Source: Elmis aenea | Taxonomy: Eukaryota > Arthropoda > Insecta > Coleoptera > Elmidae | DNA: 64,000 bases | Direction: 5' to 3' | NCBI GenBank assembly: GCA_947652605.1 | Contig: OX393579.1 | Span: forward strand, 42,414,970-42,478,969 | In this document: piece after piece, positions 1-11,719 of the stretch | Layout of the letters: the number at the start of each line of letters is the position of its first letter | How positions within the stretch are numbered: position 1 is the stretch's first letter | The notes under the pieces: generated by a model | The model's database searches: none | What the model was told of the DNA's origin: nothing | Seen by the model: only the letters and a program-made list of their open reading frames with translations | Position numbers and translations under genes: made by a program

Positions 1-1449
1 TGTAACACTTTGCACCACCTACATTTTTAAAATATTATACAGGGCGTTTTTTACGCTTGGTCAAACTTGTGAAACTTTAAACATCGATAACTCATTTTTT
101 TTTTTAAATACAACACCCTATATTTTTTTACACTGTCTTATAGAAAATGTAATTCTCTTTCGATAACATAGGGGCTGTTTTTCACCTAAAATTGATATTT
201 TCCGAGATATAGCGATTTTATTGTTAATTATTAGGGCAAAGTAATATTTTAAGTAGACTATGAAGGTAGACAGCAATAATTTAAAACAATTGAAAGAAAA
301 AACAGGAAACTTATAATTTTGTCGTTTGCCTACCCATTTTTGACATTTTTTTGATAAGAAAGTTGTAGTTTTACCTTTCTTACGTTTAAATAGAGGTTTT
401 TTTATCAGGGCCCCAATATTTTTCATATAATCGAGTTTGATCGTTTGCCAAGTCCTAAAAACCGATTAATAATGTATTAGGTGCGCGAACGGAATGCTGA
501 TTTAAAAAAAAATCAAATTGATTTGTCTAACTTTACATTTAAAAAAACATGATTGGTACTGTTTTCGGTAGAACCAAGTGTAGTATCGTAAACATACAAA
601 AAAAAATTGTTTATAGGATTTAGTTATTATCTTATAACACTGGTCCAATAAATAAATGCATAAATAATTTTAAGAAACCTCTATTTAAACGTAAGTATGG
701 TAAAACTACAAATTTCTTATTAAAAATATATCAAAAATGTGTAGGCAACCGACAAAATTATAAGTTTCCTGTTTTTTTCTTTCAATTGTTTTAAATTACC
801 GCTGTCTACCTTCATAGCCTACATAAAAATATTACTTTGTCCTAATAATTAACAATAAAATCGCTATATCTCAGAAAATATCAATTTTAGGTAAAAAACA
901 GCCCCTATGTTATCGAAAGAGAATTACATTTTCTATAAGACGGTGTAAAAAAATATAGGGTGTTGTATTTAAAAAAAAAAATGAGTTATCGATGTTTAAA
1001 GTTTCACAAGTTTGACCAAGCGTAAAAAACGCCCTGTATAATATTTTAAAAATGTAGGTGGTGCAAAGTGTTACATAACCTATTGTCAATCTTATCTCCA
1101 AGCGAATTTCTTCAGACTTCTCAAAGTTTTTAAATGTTGAAAATTTTTGAAAGTACTGTATTTTCATGAAAATGCAATTTTCACGAGAACGGTTGACTTT
1201 AGACCCATATAACCTTTTACATTTTTTTAAGTAAATTTAAAGAGGAATCCAAAAATATAAAAATATACAGGGTGTTCTATAATAAAAAGTATAACTTTAA
1301 TATGGCACTCTTTTTTGGAGCACCCTGTATGTTTGAAAATATTTTTAAAATGTAGCCCTATTGACTTACATAATCTAACAGTGACAAAAGTTTAAAAATA
1401 CATACCGTTTGGCCATAAAACTCCGTGGCGTCCGTCGTGACTCACCCTG
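1..1449. mobile_element. Fold-back repeat of the CAGGGTG family, cut by window start
   Basis: The segment at about 1-396 is repeated in inverted orientation at about 677-1075, so the DNA folds into a long hairpin around a centre near 540. Beyond the right arm the repeat continues through blocks containing ACAGGGTGTTC (about 1267) and CACCCTGTA (about 1320) and ends with CACCCTG followed by TA at 1450. The matching left outer part lies before the window. A sister copy with the same arms and outer blocks is at 60818-62630. There is no coding potential; the open frames are low-complexity. It is probably a non-autonomous DNA element with a TA target. Confidence 0.7.
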
Positions 1450-1454
1450 TATAG

Positions 1455-1664
1455 TACGGCCACATGAAAAGAATGGAAAAAGAAAGAATATCAAGACAAA
1501 TATATAGGACCCCAACGAAAAGATGGAAACGAGGAAGACCAAAAGAGCGCTGGGAAGACGAAATAGAGACAACGATGTAAAAAAGAGTCCTTGAAGAAGA
1601 TTCCTGGAAAAACAAGAGAAAATGGCGATTAGGATGTGATAAACGGCCACAGGCTGTAAAATAG
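1455..1664 (+). pseudogene. LINE ORF2 C-terminal fragment
   Basis: One frame encodes YGHMKRMEKERISRQIY, then GRPKERWEDEIE and, near the end, WRLGCDKRPQAVK. This is the GH..R / GRP..W pattern downstream of the reverse transcriptase in many arthropod LINEs. An in-frame TAA at 1578-1580 breaks it and the natural end is TAG at 1662-1664. The fold-back to the left ends a few bases before the fragment begins and probably removed or displaced the rest. It is a dead remnant about 70 codons long. The LINE clade cannot be told from this part. Confidence 0.7.
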
Positions 1665-1679
1665 TCTCTTTATACTGTG

Positions 1680-1941
1680 TGCTAAACAGTGTCACATTAG
1701 TACAATACAAAAATCTCAAAATAAAGTGCTGCGTAACATCGTCAATGCACCATGGTACATACGCAACTGTGACATTCATCGCGATCTAGGTATCAAGGAT
1801 GTGGCCAGAGAAATTAGAAGATATGCAGCTAAACATGAGGCGAGACTAAATCAGCACGTTAACATCGAGGCAATCCAACTTCTCGATGTAAATGACCTGA
1901 ACAGAAGACTGAAGAGAACAAAGCCGCATGAGTTAGTTTAA
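1680..1941 (+). pseudogene. Jockey-like LINE reverse-transcriptase C-terminus
   Basis: The frame encodes LRNIVNAPWYIRNCDIHRD followed by LGIKDVAREI and ends in LNRRLKRTKPHELV and a TAA stop. NAPWY.....IH.DL and the terminal RRLKR..P are hallmarks of the C-terminus of Jockey-clade ORF2 proteins. Only the last 70-85 codons are present; the polymerase domain is absent. It follows another LINE scrap directly, so either two elements recombined or one inserted next to the other. Confidence 0.8.
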
Positions 1942-1972
1942 GTGTTCAAAAAGCAGAGTACAGTGCGAAAAG

Positions 1973-2168
1973 TATAGTCTATTCGGCCAGTGATGAGGTC
2001 TATCGGATTAACTGACTGGTGTATAAATGTAAGTACGTAAGCGGTATGTTTCGTGTTTATGTGCTTAGAACTCGATGACACAGAAAAAGACAGAATGCAT
2101 GTATGTATTTCATTGCCGCCTTACTGCGCTAATCCGATAGACCTCACCACTGGCCGAACGGACTATAT
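1973..2168. repeat. Short MITE with about 40-bp terminal inverted repeats
   Basis: TATAGTC-TTCGGCCAGTG at the left end is matched in reverse at the right end (CACTGGCCGAA, then GGACTATA), and the pairing continues inward through GGTCTATCGGATTA. The ends abut TA dinucleotides, consistent with a TA-target MITE. It lies just past the stop codon of the Jockey fragment, inside that element's presumed 3' region. Confidence 0.65.
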
Positions 2169-2370
2169 AGTGCCGTGTGCATACTAGCAGAAACTCAAGG
2201 ACACCAATAGGTGAACTTTGGAATTTAAGTTTTTGGTGCTAAGATCTGAGACATAAATTAATGGTTAGTCTCTTATAGACCAGTTTTAATATTTCAGAAC
2301 GCTACAAGCGTAAATAAAAAAATATATATATATGTTTTTATGCTCACCATTGGTGTCTTAGAAACGGTAA

Positions 2371-3176
2371 GAAATACAAGATCAGTAAAATTAGAGTAAA
2401 TGTGCACATTTTTATAGCGATTAAAAATCTTAAACAAAATCGTGGCCATTTTGATTATTTTCAAGTTTAATAACAAAAAAAAAAAACGAAAAATGTGATT
2501 TTAGAAAAAACTATTATCTTCCAAACCATTGACGCATTATTAATTAAATTTGGTAACCTTATGTTCTTGACAATTTTGGGTTGAATAACATGGACAACAT
2601 AACTTAATTTTCAAAAAAAGTTGTTAAAACTTAAAAAGTTAAAAGTTTATAAAATTGTGAATGCTCTGGAAAACAATTGAACAAAAAAAGGTCATACATT
2701 GTATTGCTGATAGGAGTGGGCGATATCGAAATTATATCGAACAAAAAGTTCGTCGGCTGTGAATTTTGTACTAAAATAAACACACATTTTTAAATAACAA
2801 TAAATTTTTTTGAAAAAGGAGTTATGTTGTTTATTAATCTGAAAGCAATTTTTTTTGTCTGTCCAATGGTGTAAAAATAAAAATTCAATATCGCTGGCAT
2901 AAGGAATAAAAAAGTTGACTATCGCAGCTAGAAATCTAGAAGGCCTAGAAAAGTTCTGTCCACGTAATTCAACTCAAAATGGTCAAAAATAAGAGGTTAC
3001 AACGTTTGATTAAAAAGCGTCAATGGTATGAAAGATGTTTTTTTTTTGTAAAATCACATTTTTCGTTTTTTTTTGTTATGAATCTAAAAATAATCAAAAT
3101 ATCCACGACTTTTTTCAGATTCTCAATCGCCATAAAAATTTGCAACTTTTTTCTTATTTAACTGATCTCGTATAGT
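2371..3176. repeat. Fold-back repeat
   Basis: Roughly 2371-2560 reappears inverted at about 2985-3176. Shared landmarks are GATCAGT at the outer edge, TTTTTATAGCGATT / GGCGATTGAG, a run of A followed by CGAAAAATGTGATTTTA, and ACCATTGACGC at the inner edge. The loop of about 420 bp has no recognisable content. The two 60-codon frames inside are arm sequence, not genes. Confidence 0.6.
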
Positions 3177-3289
3177 TTGATTCTCGTGGTAGTTTGATTT
3201 CGTTTACACACGGTTGATACACAATAATCTGTATTTCAGTAACTCTATTGTAGGCCGACCTTACTGTATTACTATTTTCCATAAACCGC

Positions 3290-3307
3290 GAAGTTTCTAG
3301 AAGTTTC
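3290..3307. promoter_or_regulatory. Heat-shock-element-like site, four alternating units
   Basis: GAA-gt-TTC-ta-GAA-gt-TTC is a gap-free run of four alternating nGAAn units, the arrangement bound by heat-shock factor trimers. No TATA box or open frame lies in the next few hundred bases, so this is either an orphan regulatory site or chance. Confidence 0.35.
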
Positions 3308-3926
3308 ATTTGAAAATGTAATTGACAAAGTTGGATATTGTACTACAAAATGGAAACTTTTGCCTTGGCATGTTATCTCAATGTACGAGTGTGAACGAAC
3401 GATAAACGGCTCGTTTCAAATATTTTAGGTTCATACATAACACAGAATGGGTTCTCGAAATATTTGTAATCAAACAAAACGATATCAAAACCGATAGATA
3501 ATATTTGCACTAGTATTGGAAATAAAACCTTCAGTTTTTTAATAAAAGAGGCGCAAAATATAATTTGTTAAACTGGTTTCAATTATCCAATACAAGAGTA
3601 TTGAAAATTTTGAAACCATGAGATTATTATGCAAGAATAATTAAAACAAAGCACAGAAATTCAGTTTTTTTTTTAACTAGAACAGAAAGAAATTAAGCAA
3701 AATAAAAATATCAAAATTAAATTTTTTGCCCAAAGTAAACTCAGAATTTATGCATTCTTTAAAACTCTGAACATTGCTACAAATAGAGTTCTATTCTGTG
3801 TAATGTTTGGCTTACTTAATCGACTCTATATCTCTTATAATAAGCGAAATTCTCACAGTGGCCCAGTGAACACTTTTTTTTTAAGTTTAATTTAGTGGCG
3901 GATTTACCTATAGCCTCAGTAGGCTA
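3308..3926. other. No gene seen
   Basis: AT-rich sequence without an open frame of note or a clear inverted repeat. Nothing identifiable before the hAT-like repeat. Confidence 0.5.
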
Positions 3927-4340
3927 CAGCGATTCTCAACTTATGGGGTGCGCCCCCCTAAGGAGCGCAAAAAAATGGCAATCAAAAACCAAGCTATTTA
4001 TTAAAACAGTAAAAACACAATAACAAAAAAATAAATACTGAAGTGACAGCAATCACATGAACGTTAGTTCTTAGTAAGTCTTATAACTAGTGTTCCAGAT
4101 TTGAATGTATATATTTTTAATCTACATTAGCAAGAAAAAGGTACTAACAATAGACACATTTTTGAAATAATACACTCAGTCCAAAGATGGTTGAGAAATA
4201 AAAACAAATCGAGTGTTTTGGCAAGACAAGAGGATTGGGAAACGAGCGCAAATCAATTGGTATAAAAAAGGGGAGCGCAATAACATTTGGTACCTACAGA
4301 AAAAAAGGGGGCGCAAATACAAAAACGTTGAGAATTACTG
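3927..4340. mobile_element. hAT-like MITE
   Basis: The left end reads CAGCGATTCTCAACTTATGG and then GGTGCGCCCCCC. The right end, reversed, reads CAGTAATTCTCAACG and then a GCGCCCCC block. CAG-GNTTCTCAAC with a following GCGCCCC tract is the typical terminus of Buster/Charlie-type hAT elements. No coding sequence remains, and an 8-bp duplication could not be recognised in the flanks. Related end fragments lie at about 16700-16775 and 54328-54420. Confidence 0.6.
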
Positions 4341-4512
4341 TCCTAGGGCGGCAAATTTTATGGACAGCAAATTTTAGTTAAATCCTGTGTAATGGCTTAA
4401 TGGTGCGTGTTCACGTGAGAGTAAACTACTCTCGATAGCAGCGTCGCCAAGGATACAGCCAATCGCGAGTTACTCTCAGGGGCTGTATCCTTGGCGACGC
4501 TGCTATCGAGAG

Positions 4513-7500
4513 CATTGAATTAAAAGATAAAGGAAGGAGCTATTAATACTATACTGCAGCGTTTCAGCGGCGACGGAAATGACGACATAGATAGCCTCTT
4601 ATGGCGGCCGGTGTTGACAGGTGAAACAGTCGGCGATATTTTAGTTTTGTGTACTACAATGGTTAGTTGTAAATCTTGTAGTTGTAGTAGGTCCAAAAAT
4701 GTTAAAGATAAAAAGATTACGTTTCATAGGTAAGTAGATACTAATATTTTGTAGTGTAATCATGTATTGAAAATTGGTGGTCTGTCAAAATGGTATGTCA
4801 TATCAGTGGCGTGCATTTATGTAAAGCAAATTTTCTAAATTTATAGATTCCCGAAAAATGATGAAATAAGACGTTTATGGACACAATTTGTTGGATTGGA
4901 AAATTTGTCGTCAACTAAATATCTGTATTTATGTAGCCAACACTTTTCTGATACATGTTTTGACCGCTCATCGCTTTGCAGGATTGCACTTAAAAAAGGT
5001 GCTGTTCCATCCATAATTGTACACCGATTAAAATATGTTAGTATTGTTTTGTACATACTTTATTTAAGCAATAATATGTGTAATAATAAAGTTGTTTGTA
5101 GGTAAAGAATGTTGAGCCTAGCACTCAAAATGCTGAACTTCAAATGGATGAAGGTGGACCAGAAATGTCTGCTAAAAAAGCTCGAATTAAAGAACAGGGC
5201 TTGCCTTCTACCTCATCATTTGATGAGTCTATAAAGAAAGATATCAGTTTTAGTTATGGGGCCGTATCACCTCCAAGGATACTACAAGACAAATTTTCAT
5301 TTTCCGTGCATGTTAATGATACACCAAAAAAAATATTTTTAAAACAATCAATTAAGAATTTACAAAAAGAACAAACCCTAAACAGGAAACGGATTAGAAA
5401 TTTTCAAAAACGAGTTCAAAAGCAAAAGCGAACCATCGCTGGACTTAAAAGTGTGATAAATGTCTTAAAAAAGAAAAATCTATTGGATGAAGAATCATCA
5501 AATTCCGTTTTACAAGGTGTTGGTGATAACAATGATTTGATAAAAAGATTCTTTAGAAAATGTAAAGGTAAAAAAAACATTCTCACCGCTAGAACGTTCT
5601 TTCGCTATAACTTTGCATTTTTTTTTTCACCTAAAGCATATAATTTTGTGCGTAACACATTCTATAATGCTCTACCTCATCCCAAAACTCTGTTTAAATG
5701 GTATTCTGCTATTGATGGCATGCCTGGGTTTACAGTAGAAGCCTTTAACATGTTAAAAATTAAAGCTAAAGACTCTTCTAAAACTATAGTTTGCTCATTA
5801 GTTTTTGATGAGATGGCAATTCGACAGCATGTTGAATATGATGGACTTAAGTACCATGGGTATGTAAATTTGGTAATCATGTAGACAATGATGCAGTAGG
5901 TATTGCTAAGGAGGTGTTGGTCTTCATGGTGGTGGCAATTAACGAAGCCTGGAAAATACCAGTGGGTTATTTTTTAACGAAAGGTTGTAGAAGTGGACAA
6001 AAAGCATGTTTAGTAAAAAGTTGTTTGCAACTTTTAGAAGAATGTGGTGTTTTGGTAATAAGTTTGACGTTTGATGGCACATCTACAAATTTCAGCATGT
6101 GCAAAACTTTGGGCTGTGCATGGAATGGATCAAATTTTAATTCCAAATTTACTTTCAATAATCGTAATATTTATGTGTTCCCAGACCCATCACATATGAT
6201 CAAGCTTGTCAGAAACGTATTTGGAGAACTGAAACAACTAAAAAATAAGGACAATGAAATAATTGATTTTGATTACATTGTAAAACTGAATAAATTGCAA
6301 GAAAGTGAGGGACTACATTTGTGTAATAAATTAAGAAGACAACATATTTTGTTTTTTAGACAGAAAATGAAAGTTAAACTTGCCTCTCAACTACTCAGTC
6401 GTTCGGTAGTTGAAGCGTTATTATACTGTAAAAATTATTTAAATTTAAGAGATTTTCAAAACTGCGAGCCTACAGCGTCTTTCATTTTATTATTAAATAA
6501 TGCATTTGATATTTTAAACAGCCGACAACTTAACCATTTGGATTATAAAAAAGCCTTATGTCAGTCAAATATAGAATCTATACAAGAGTTCTATTATACT
6601 TTTTCAATCTACGTCAATAACTTAAAACTTCTTAATAATAATCTTCATGTGTTAAAGTCTCCCAGACATACAGGATTTTTAGGACTATTAATGTGTATTA
6701 ATAGTTTATTAGGAATCCATGATGATTACTTTGAGAGTAACAAACTGAAATTTTTACCAACTTATAAATTAAGCCAAGACCATTTAGAGCTTTTCTTTGG
6801 CTCTATTCGTTCTCATGGTGGGTATAATAACAATCCAACATCAAGACAGTTTGCTGCTGCCTATGAAAAAATCCTTATTCATGCACAAATTAGAGAACAT
6901 GGAGTTGGAAATTGTGTTCCGATAGAACAGATTAAAAAATTAAATGTCCATCAACCAAAGAAAGATGCCATTGACATCCTTAATGAAGAGAACCTTCTGT
7001 ATAACAGCAATATTGAATTAAACTTTGACAATAATTTAGAAGATATTGAGTACAATTATTACAAACAACTTTCGTCAATATCTGAATATTCAGAAGAAGT
7101 CATCAAATACACAGCAGGTTTTGTTATAAAAAAGATTGCAAATAAATTAAAATGTGAGCCTTGTGTAGGTGGATTAGTTGGCAACAAAAAAAAATTTTTA
7201 AATTCATTTCTTTCCTTTAAAAACAGAGGAGGTTTGTTATATCCACATGAAGACGTAATTAAAATTTGCATTGAAACAGAAAAAATTGTTAGAGTAGAAT
7301 CGTCGGCTAACAAAAAAATTAACAAAATGAAAATTATTAATTATATTTTAAAAAAATTTATTGCACGTCCACTTTTCAATCACATCGAAGATCATAATAA
7401 AAATTTATTAGATGACCACAAAATGTTATTATGTAAAATAATAACTGATGTATTTTTAACAACTAGGATTAAGCATGTATGTAAAAATTTAAGTGTAAAT

Positions 7501-8287
7501 AGTAAGGACTCTAGTATAAGAAATTTTTATACAAAATTAATATTGTTTAAGGGACAATAAATTCAGTGTTTTTTTGCTATGTAACATGCCGGCACAGCAT
7601 TCTGGCACAGATTTTTGAGTAAAGGAATCGAGACAAATTTTGGACTAGAATTGGACAAAACTTTGAAGTTTACAATGAACTTTTAATGTAAATATGTTTT
7701 TAAAAATTTAATAAAATTCTTAACAAAATGTGAAGTTCGGCATCATTTTCTTTTTACAAAAAAGCACTGGATAAACGTATGTGTTCCTTAATTGTTAGAA
7801 TTATTTAAGTCGTTCATTGATTTAATATAAAATGTTTAATAAATATTCTTTTATTTATTTGTTGAATCTTTACGTGTAAAGTTGCTATAAAAGTTTGAAC
7901 ACTTCTACTGTTTTCTTCAGTATATATATTCTATACAATTTCCTCATTTACCAATCAAATTGTTAATTGTAAACTATGGATTGTGTACAAATAAATTATA
8001 TGTAAACATTTATTTTTGCAAAAATAAACTTAATACCACTCTCGTAATTAAACAACCCAAATATTGATGTATGCTGTCGTTTTTTAAATTCCCTTAACCA
8101 CAAAAGAAATAAATAAGAAATAACAGGTTCAATTCAAAAGAAAGCAAGTATTTACATTAATCAATACATATTTAAAAATGTTAGATACGCCACTGAGAAG
8201 CGGAAACATGCATCCGCCATATTGGGAGGCTAACCTGGACGCCTTAGTAACGCTATAACGCTCATTCCTTTATCTTTTTATTCAATG
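4513..8287 (+). mobile_element. P element, 3775 bp, near full length
   Basis: Terminal inverted repeats begin CATTGAAT and continue with AAAAGATAAAGGAA on both ends. The flanks carry an exact 8-bp TSD, ATCGAGAG, at 4505-4512 and 8288-8295; 8 bp is the size P elements make. Inside is a THAP-type transposase gene on the plus strand with introns. The 3' region (7561-8287) is non-coding with polyadenylation signals near 7557 and 7710. The clean TSD and mostly open gene indicate a fairly recent insertion. An internally deleted relative lies at 34309-34893. Confidence 0.93.
4659..7560 (+). CDS. P-element THAP-domain transposase (THAP9-like), one frameshift
   Basis: The enzyme would cut and paste the P element in the nucleus. 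Exon 1 is 4659-4729, exon 2 4847-5036, exon 3 from 5102; donors GTAAGT and GTTAGT and both AG acceptors keep frame. Exons 1-2 encode the THAP zinc finger: CKSC near the start, HRFPK across the first junction, LCSQH for the C-x2-H pair, then AVPS. A basic coiled-coil-like stretch follows (about 5350-5490). Acidic residues at the family's catalytic positions are in LVFDEM (5807-5809), LTFDGTSTN (6073-6075) and SQDHLELFFG (6787-6789). One base appears missing in a T run near 5868-5873: the frame stops at 5882-5884, while the next frame continues the homology to TAA at 7560. Total length near 900 residues matches THAP9-type proteins. With this frameshift the copy is probably inactive, unless it is a sequencing error. 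Confidence 0.9.
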
Positions 8288-8339
8288 ATCGAGAGTAGTT
8301 TACTCTCACGTGGAAAGGCACCATAAGGGTTAGGCCATA

Positions 8340-9150
8340 AATTAGCTTTAGAACTAGTTTAAAGATAAAAAAAGTTCATTACAAATTTATGTTACACTAG
8401 AATTTAGCGATTTTAGAAATATTCGCAACAGTAAAGGGCTCTTATTTCAGGAGTTAGAAAAAAAATAAACTGGTGTGGCTACCAAATGACTTTCGCCATA
8501 AATATATTGTGTCTATCAACGTATGTGCTTGTGCATTTGTGGGTATAAGAAGTTAAATATTTAATTAAAGCCACTTTACTTTTACGAATATTTCAAAATT
8601 CGCTAAAATCTAGTGGTATGAAATTTTATTAAGCTATTTTTCATCTTAATTTGTATTAGGCCATGCATCAACTTTTCCGCCCCTCTCAATACACGTCAAC
8701 AGTTGGCAAAAATCTAGAACCGCATACGTATACGAACAAAAATTGTTTTTGTTGCACAGTAGTACACAAAAGTTAGGTTATCCACCAACTTTTTTAGGAA
8801 TAACATTTTTTGAGTTATGGATAATAAAAAAACTTTTCCATTTGTTGCCGAATTTTTGAATGTTAAAATTACTTATCATTAAATGTTAATGTTAAGTTTA
8901 CATATTTGGCCTTATTTTTAAATTCTAAACAACTTTTTCGCATGAACTTTATTTGTAACTCTTAAAATAAGGGCCTCTACTCTTGCGAATATAACTAAAA
9001 TCTCAAAATCTAGTGTCATATGATATTTTGTTTAACTTTTCTTTTCCTTAAAATTACTTTTAGATTATGCACCAACTTTAATTTAAAAAAAAAATATTCT
9101 GAGAAATTTATATTAAATATTTTTTATTTGTTGCAGACTTTTTAAATGAC
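8340..9150. repeat. Diverged inverted and direct repeat cluster
   Basis: The block at about 8340-8470 (AAATTAGCTTTAGAACTAG...TAGCGATTTTAGAAATATTCG) recurs inverted at about 8570-8670 and again at about 8970-9080 (GCGAATAT...AAAATCTAGTG). It looks like an old fold-back with a third arm copy. No coding content. Confidence 0.45.
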
Positions 9151-9156
9151 GCTGTT

Positions 9157-10370
9157 CAGGGTGGACCAAATTCGAATGTTTTACGGAGTATCTCGGTTAC
9201 CGCAATAGATAGCGAAAATCTGATTTCGGTCTCTTGGGCTATTTTTTTGAGAAAATAACGCCTATGCAATCAGATTTTTTCTATCGGATTCCATTTTGGC
9301 ACTACAGACGAAAAATGAAATTTCATCATTTTTGAAAATTTGCTGTAACTTCTTTATTTATTAAATTAGAACAAAATGTTATAAAGGTTTTTTTATACAG
9401 TTTTTATGCCCAATTTAAAAACAAAAGTAATTTTTTCTTAGCCTTCTTGATTTTCGAGATATGGAGTAAACTTACATTTTTTTTAAATGGAAACCCTAGT
9501 TGGCCGTGACTTTATGTGAAAGAGTATTTTTTTAGCTTTTTAAAAATATATAGTTTTATATATTTGTTGCAAAAAATAGCCAAGATATGGCCAATTTTGA
9601 AAAAGTTCGATCATCAAAGTTAGCCATGATTTCGTAAACAAGTGAAGTTTGCAATTATTAAACAACTAAACGTCATTTCAAAGTAGATTTTTTAACTTTT
9701 AAGAAAATCCGTGTATTATTTTGTATTTTATAACTGTTTATTGTGATATTGTGAACATGGCTAAATTTGTACTTTTTGAAAAGTTTAATATGTTAGAATA
9801 TTACTTTGTAAGTGATAAAAACGTAGCGGTTGCTGCAGAATTTACTTAGCAATGACGTTTAGTTGTTTAATAATTGCAAACATCACTTGTTTACGAAAAC
9901 ATGGCAAACTGTGATGATCGAATTTTTACAAAATTGGCCATATCTTGGCTAGTTTTTGCAACAAATATATAAAACTATATATTTTTGAAAAGCTAAAAAA
10001 ATACTCTTTCACATAAAGTCATGGCCAACTAGGGTCTCCATTTAAAAAAATGTAAGTTTACTCTATATCTCGAAAGTCAAGAAGGCTAAGAAAAAATTAC
10101 TTTTGTTTTTAAATTGGGCATAAAAATCTGTATAAAAAACCTTAATAACATTTTGTTCTAATTTAATAAATAAAGAAGTTACAGCAAATTTTCAAAAATG
10201 ATGAAATTTCATTTTTCGTCTGTAGTGCCAAAATGGAATCCGATAGAAAAAATCTGATTGCACAGGCGTTATTTTCTCAAAAAAATAACCAAAAACACCT
10301 AAATCAGATTTTCGCTATCTATTACGGTAACCGAGATACCCCGTAAAACATTCGAATTTGGTCCACCCTG
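9157..10370. mobile_element. 1.2-kb CAGGGTG fold-back element with arms of over 500 bp
   Basis: Starts CAGGGTGGACCAAATTCGAA and ends with the reverse complement, TTGGTCCACCCTG, then TA. Arms at about 9157-9690 and 9845-10370 pair along almost their whole length (shared inner marks: GTCATGGCCAACTAGGG, AACTAAACGTCATT). The centre is about 9700-9840. No transposase. The right flank is TA, the left is TT, probably a mutated TA. The long, well-kept arms suggest limited age or conversion between arms. Confidence 0.85.
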
Positions 10371-11056
10371 TATATACAAATTTATAGAGCGGCGAAAAGC
10401 TCTTAGCCTACAAGCGACAAAATCGTAACTTCGCCACTGGTTTTATTTACAAGGCTCAAATACATTTTAAGACAGTAGGTCTTATAATTATTTTAATTTG
10501 AATATTAAGCTTCATTTTTAACTCCTATTAACTCAAAATAAACATTTATATTTCCTACAGTATTTTATAATGGTTTATATTTTCCATGCGACAAGATTGT
10601 CGTACTCGTTTTTAAATCAAACGTAATCTGAAAATTGTATTGCATTTTTATTGCTCAGGCAATTATATTCCGCCGTTTTAAATTTTTAATGTCCCAAGTT
10701 AGTGAATTTGTTCCTGCCGTTGAATTCCCAACAGAGTGTAAAACACTCGTAAAATAAAAAAGTTATTGCAGGCGTAGTTTAATGTTCTTGTTGAATCAAA
10801 ATAATTTAAATCTAAGTGTATAGGTATAATGCATCGAACGGAAAACGAAATATTTGTAAATACATTAAATTTGCGATACATGACTTTATACACCTTCTGG
10901 CCCGAAATATTGTAGACTGATATTTTTGTGACGCTGCGCTGTTAGTAAAACCGTCAGTAATACTTAAAACTTAAAACTACATTTCGTAGAAGTCTCATGG
11001 TGCTACGTGCTACAACATTCATATCAATAGTTATGATGCCAAACTTGAAAGAACAC
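10371..11056. other. No gene seen
   Basis: AT-rich, no recognisable repeat pair or coding frame. A mariner relic begins at its right edge. Confidence 0.5.
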
Positions 11057-11458
11057 TCGGGTCGACCAAAAACGAGTCGTTCAGTGGAGAATATCGAAAG
11101 ACTGCGAGAATTACATAATAATTAACTTGTTTCGGAGTGCCAAGCGGTAAACGGAGATTATTATTGGAGTGTTCTGCATCGTTGGTGGCAAGAATTCATC
11201 AGCTTCGTCCTCAGTGCCACAAGCAAGGGAGCTGGTCGCTACGATCTACACAATAACCCTCACTCAAGTCAAAATTCATTTGCGTTATTTTATTTTTTCA
11301 AAAAGGGCATTGTAGTCCTCGATCATTCGCTTTATTCGCCCAATTTGGCTCGCTGCTATTTATGGGTAGGTATTCCACAAAATTATATTAACGTTGAAAA
11401 GAAACCGATTGTGGAAATGAAAAGGTTTTTGACCGAGCTTATGGAAGCGATTTCTTAG
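11057..11458 (+). pseudogene. Mariner-like transposase relic
   Basis: The first piece encodes SGRPKTSRSVENIERLREL, the linker motif (GRP..... .ENIERVR) of mariner-type transposases, and stops. In the next frame YYWSVLHRWWQEF is followed by DLHNNPHSSQ, a decayed HHDNAPAH, and then VVLDHSLYSPNLARCYLW, a decayed DHPPYSPDLAPCDFW. The stop is TAG at 11456-11458. The middle of the protein, including the first catalytic Asp, is missing and the second Asp has become Asn. No terminal repeats were recognised. It is an old relic. Confidence 0.7.
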
Positions 11459-11719
11459 AAGAATAACAAACATGTTTCATAAAAATTAATCGATAATCGG
11501 TCTAATAATCGGTTTTCATAGAATTTAATTAAACCAATATTGGATTATGAAAGCAGTTCTACTTTTTCAAAAACAATAATCAAAATTTGGCCCTTTATTG
11601 TTTTAAAAATTATAACAGGTGACTTACAAATTTTAATGAACGAACATTAGTTTTAAATTACTACAAATAAACAAATGAAACTCAATATTGGGTCGATTAA
11701 GACCAATTCATTGGTACTC

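Larger units (their letters stand above)
4401..8323. mobile_element. 140-bp palindromic MITE, split by a P element
   Basis: The two parts, 4401-4512 and 8296-8323, join to a 140-bp near-perfect palindrome with ends TGGTGC...GGCACCA and inner GTGAGAGTAAACTACTC / GTAGTTTACTCTCAC. TAA flanks both outer ends (4398-4400 and 8324-8326), a 3-bp TSD as made by Harbinger-type elements. An uninterrupted 140-bp copy at 40103-40242 confirms the reconstruction. The P element entered one arm and duplicated ATCGAGAG. Confidence 0.85.

Noticed and set aside
5967..7325. Minus-strand frames of 63 and 88 codons within the P element
   Set aside because: Shadows of the transposase reading frame.
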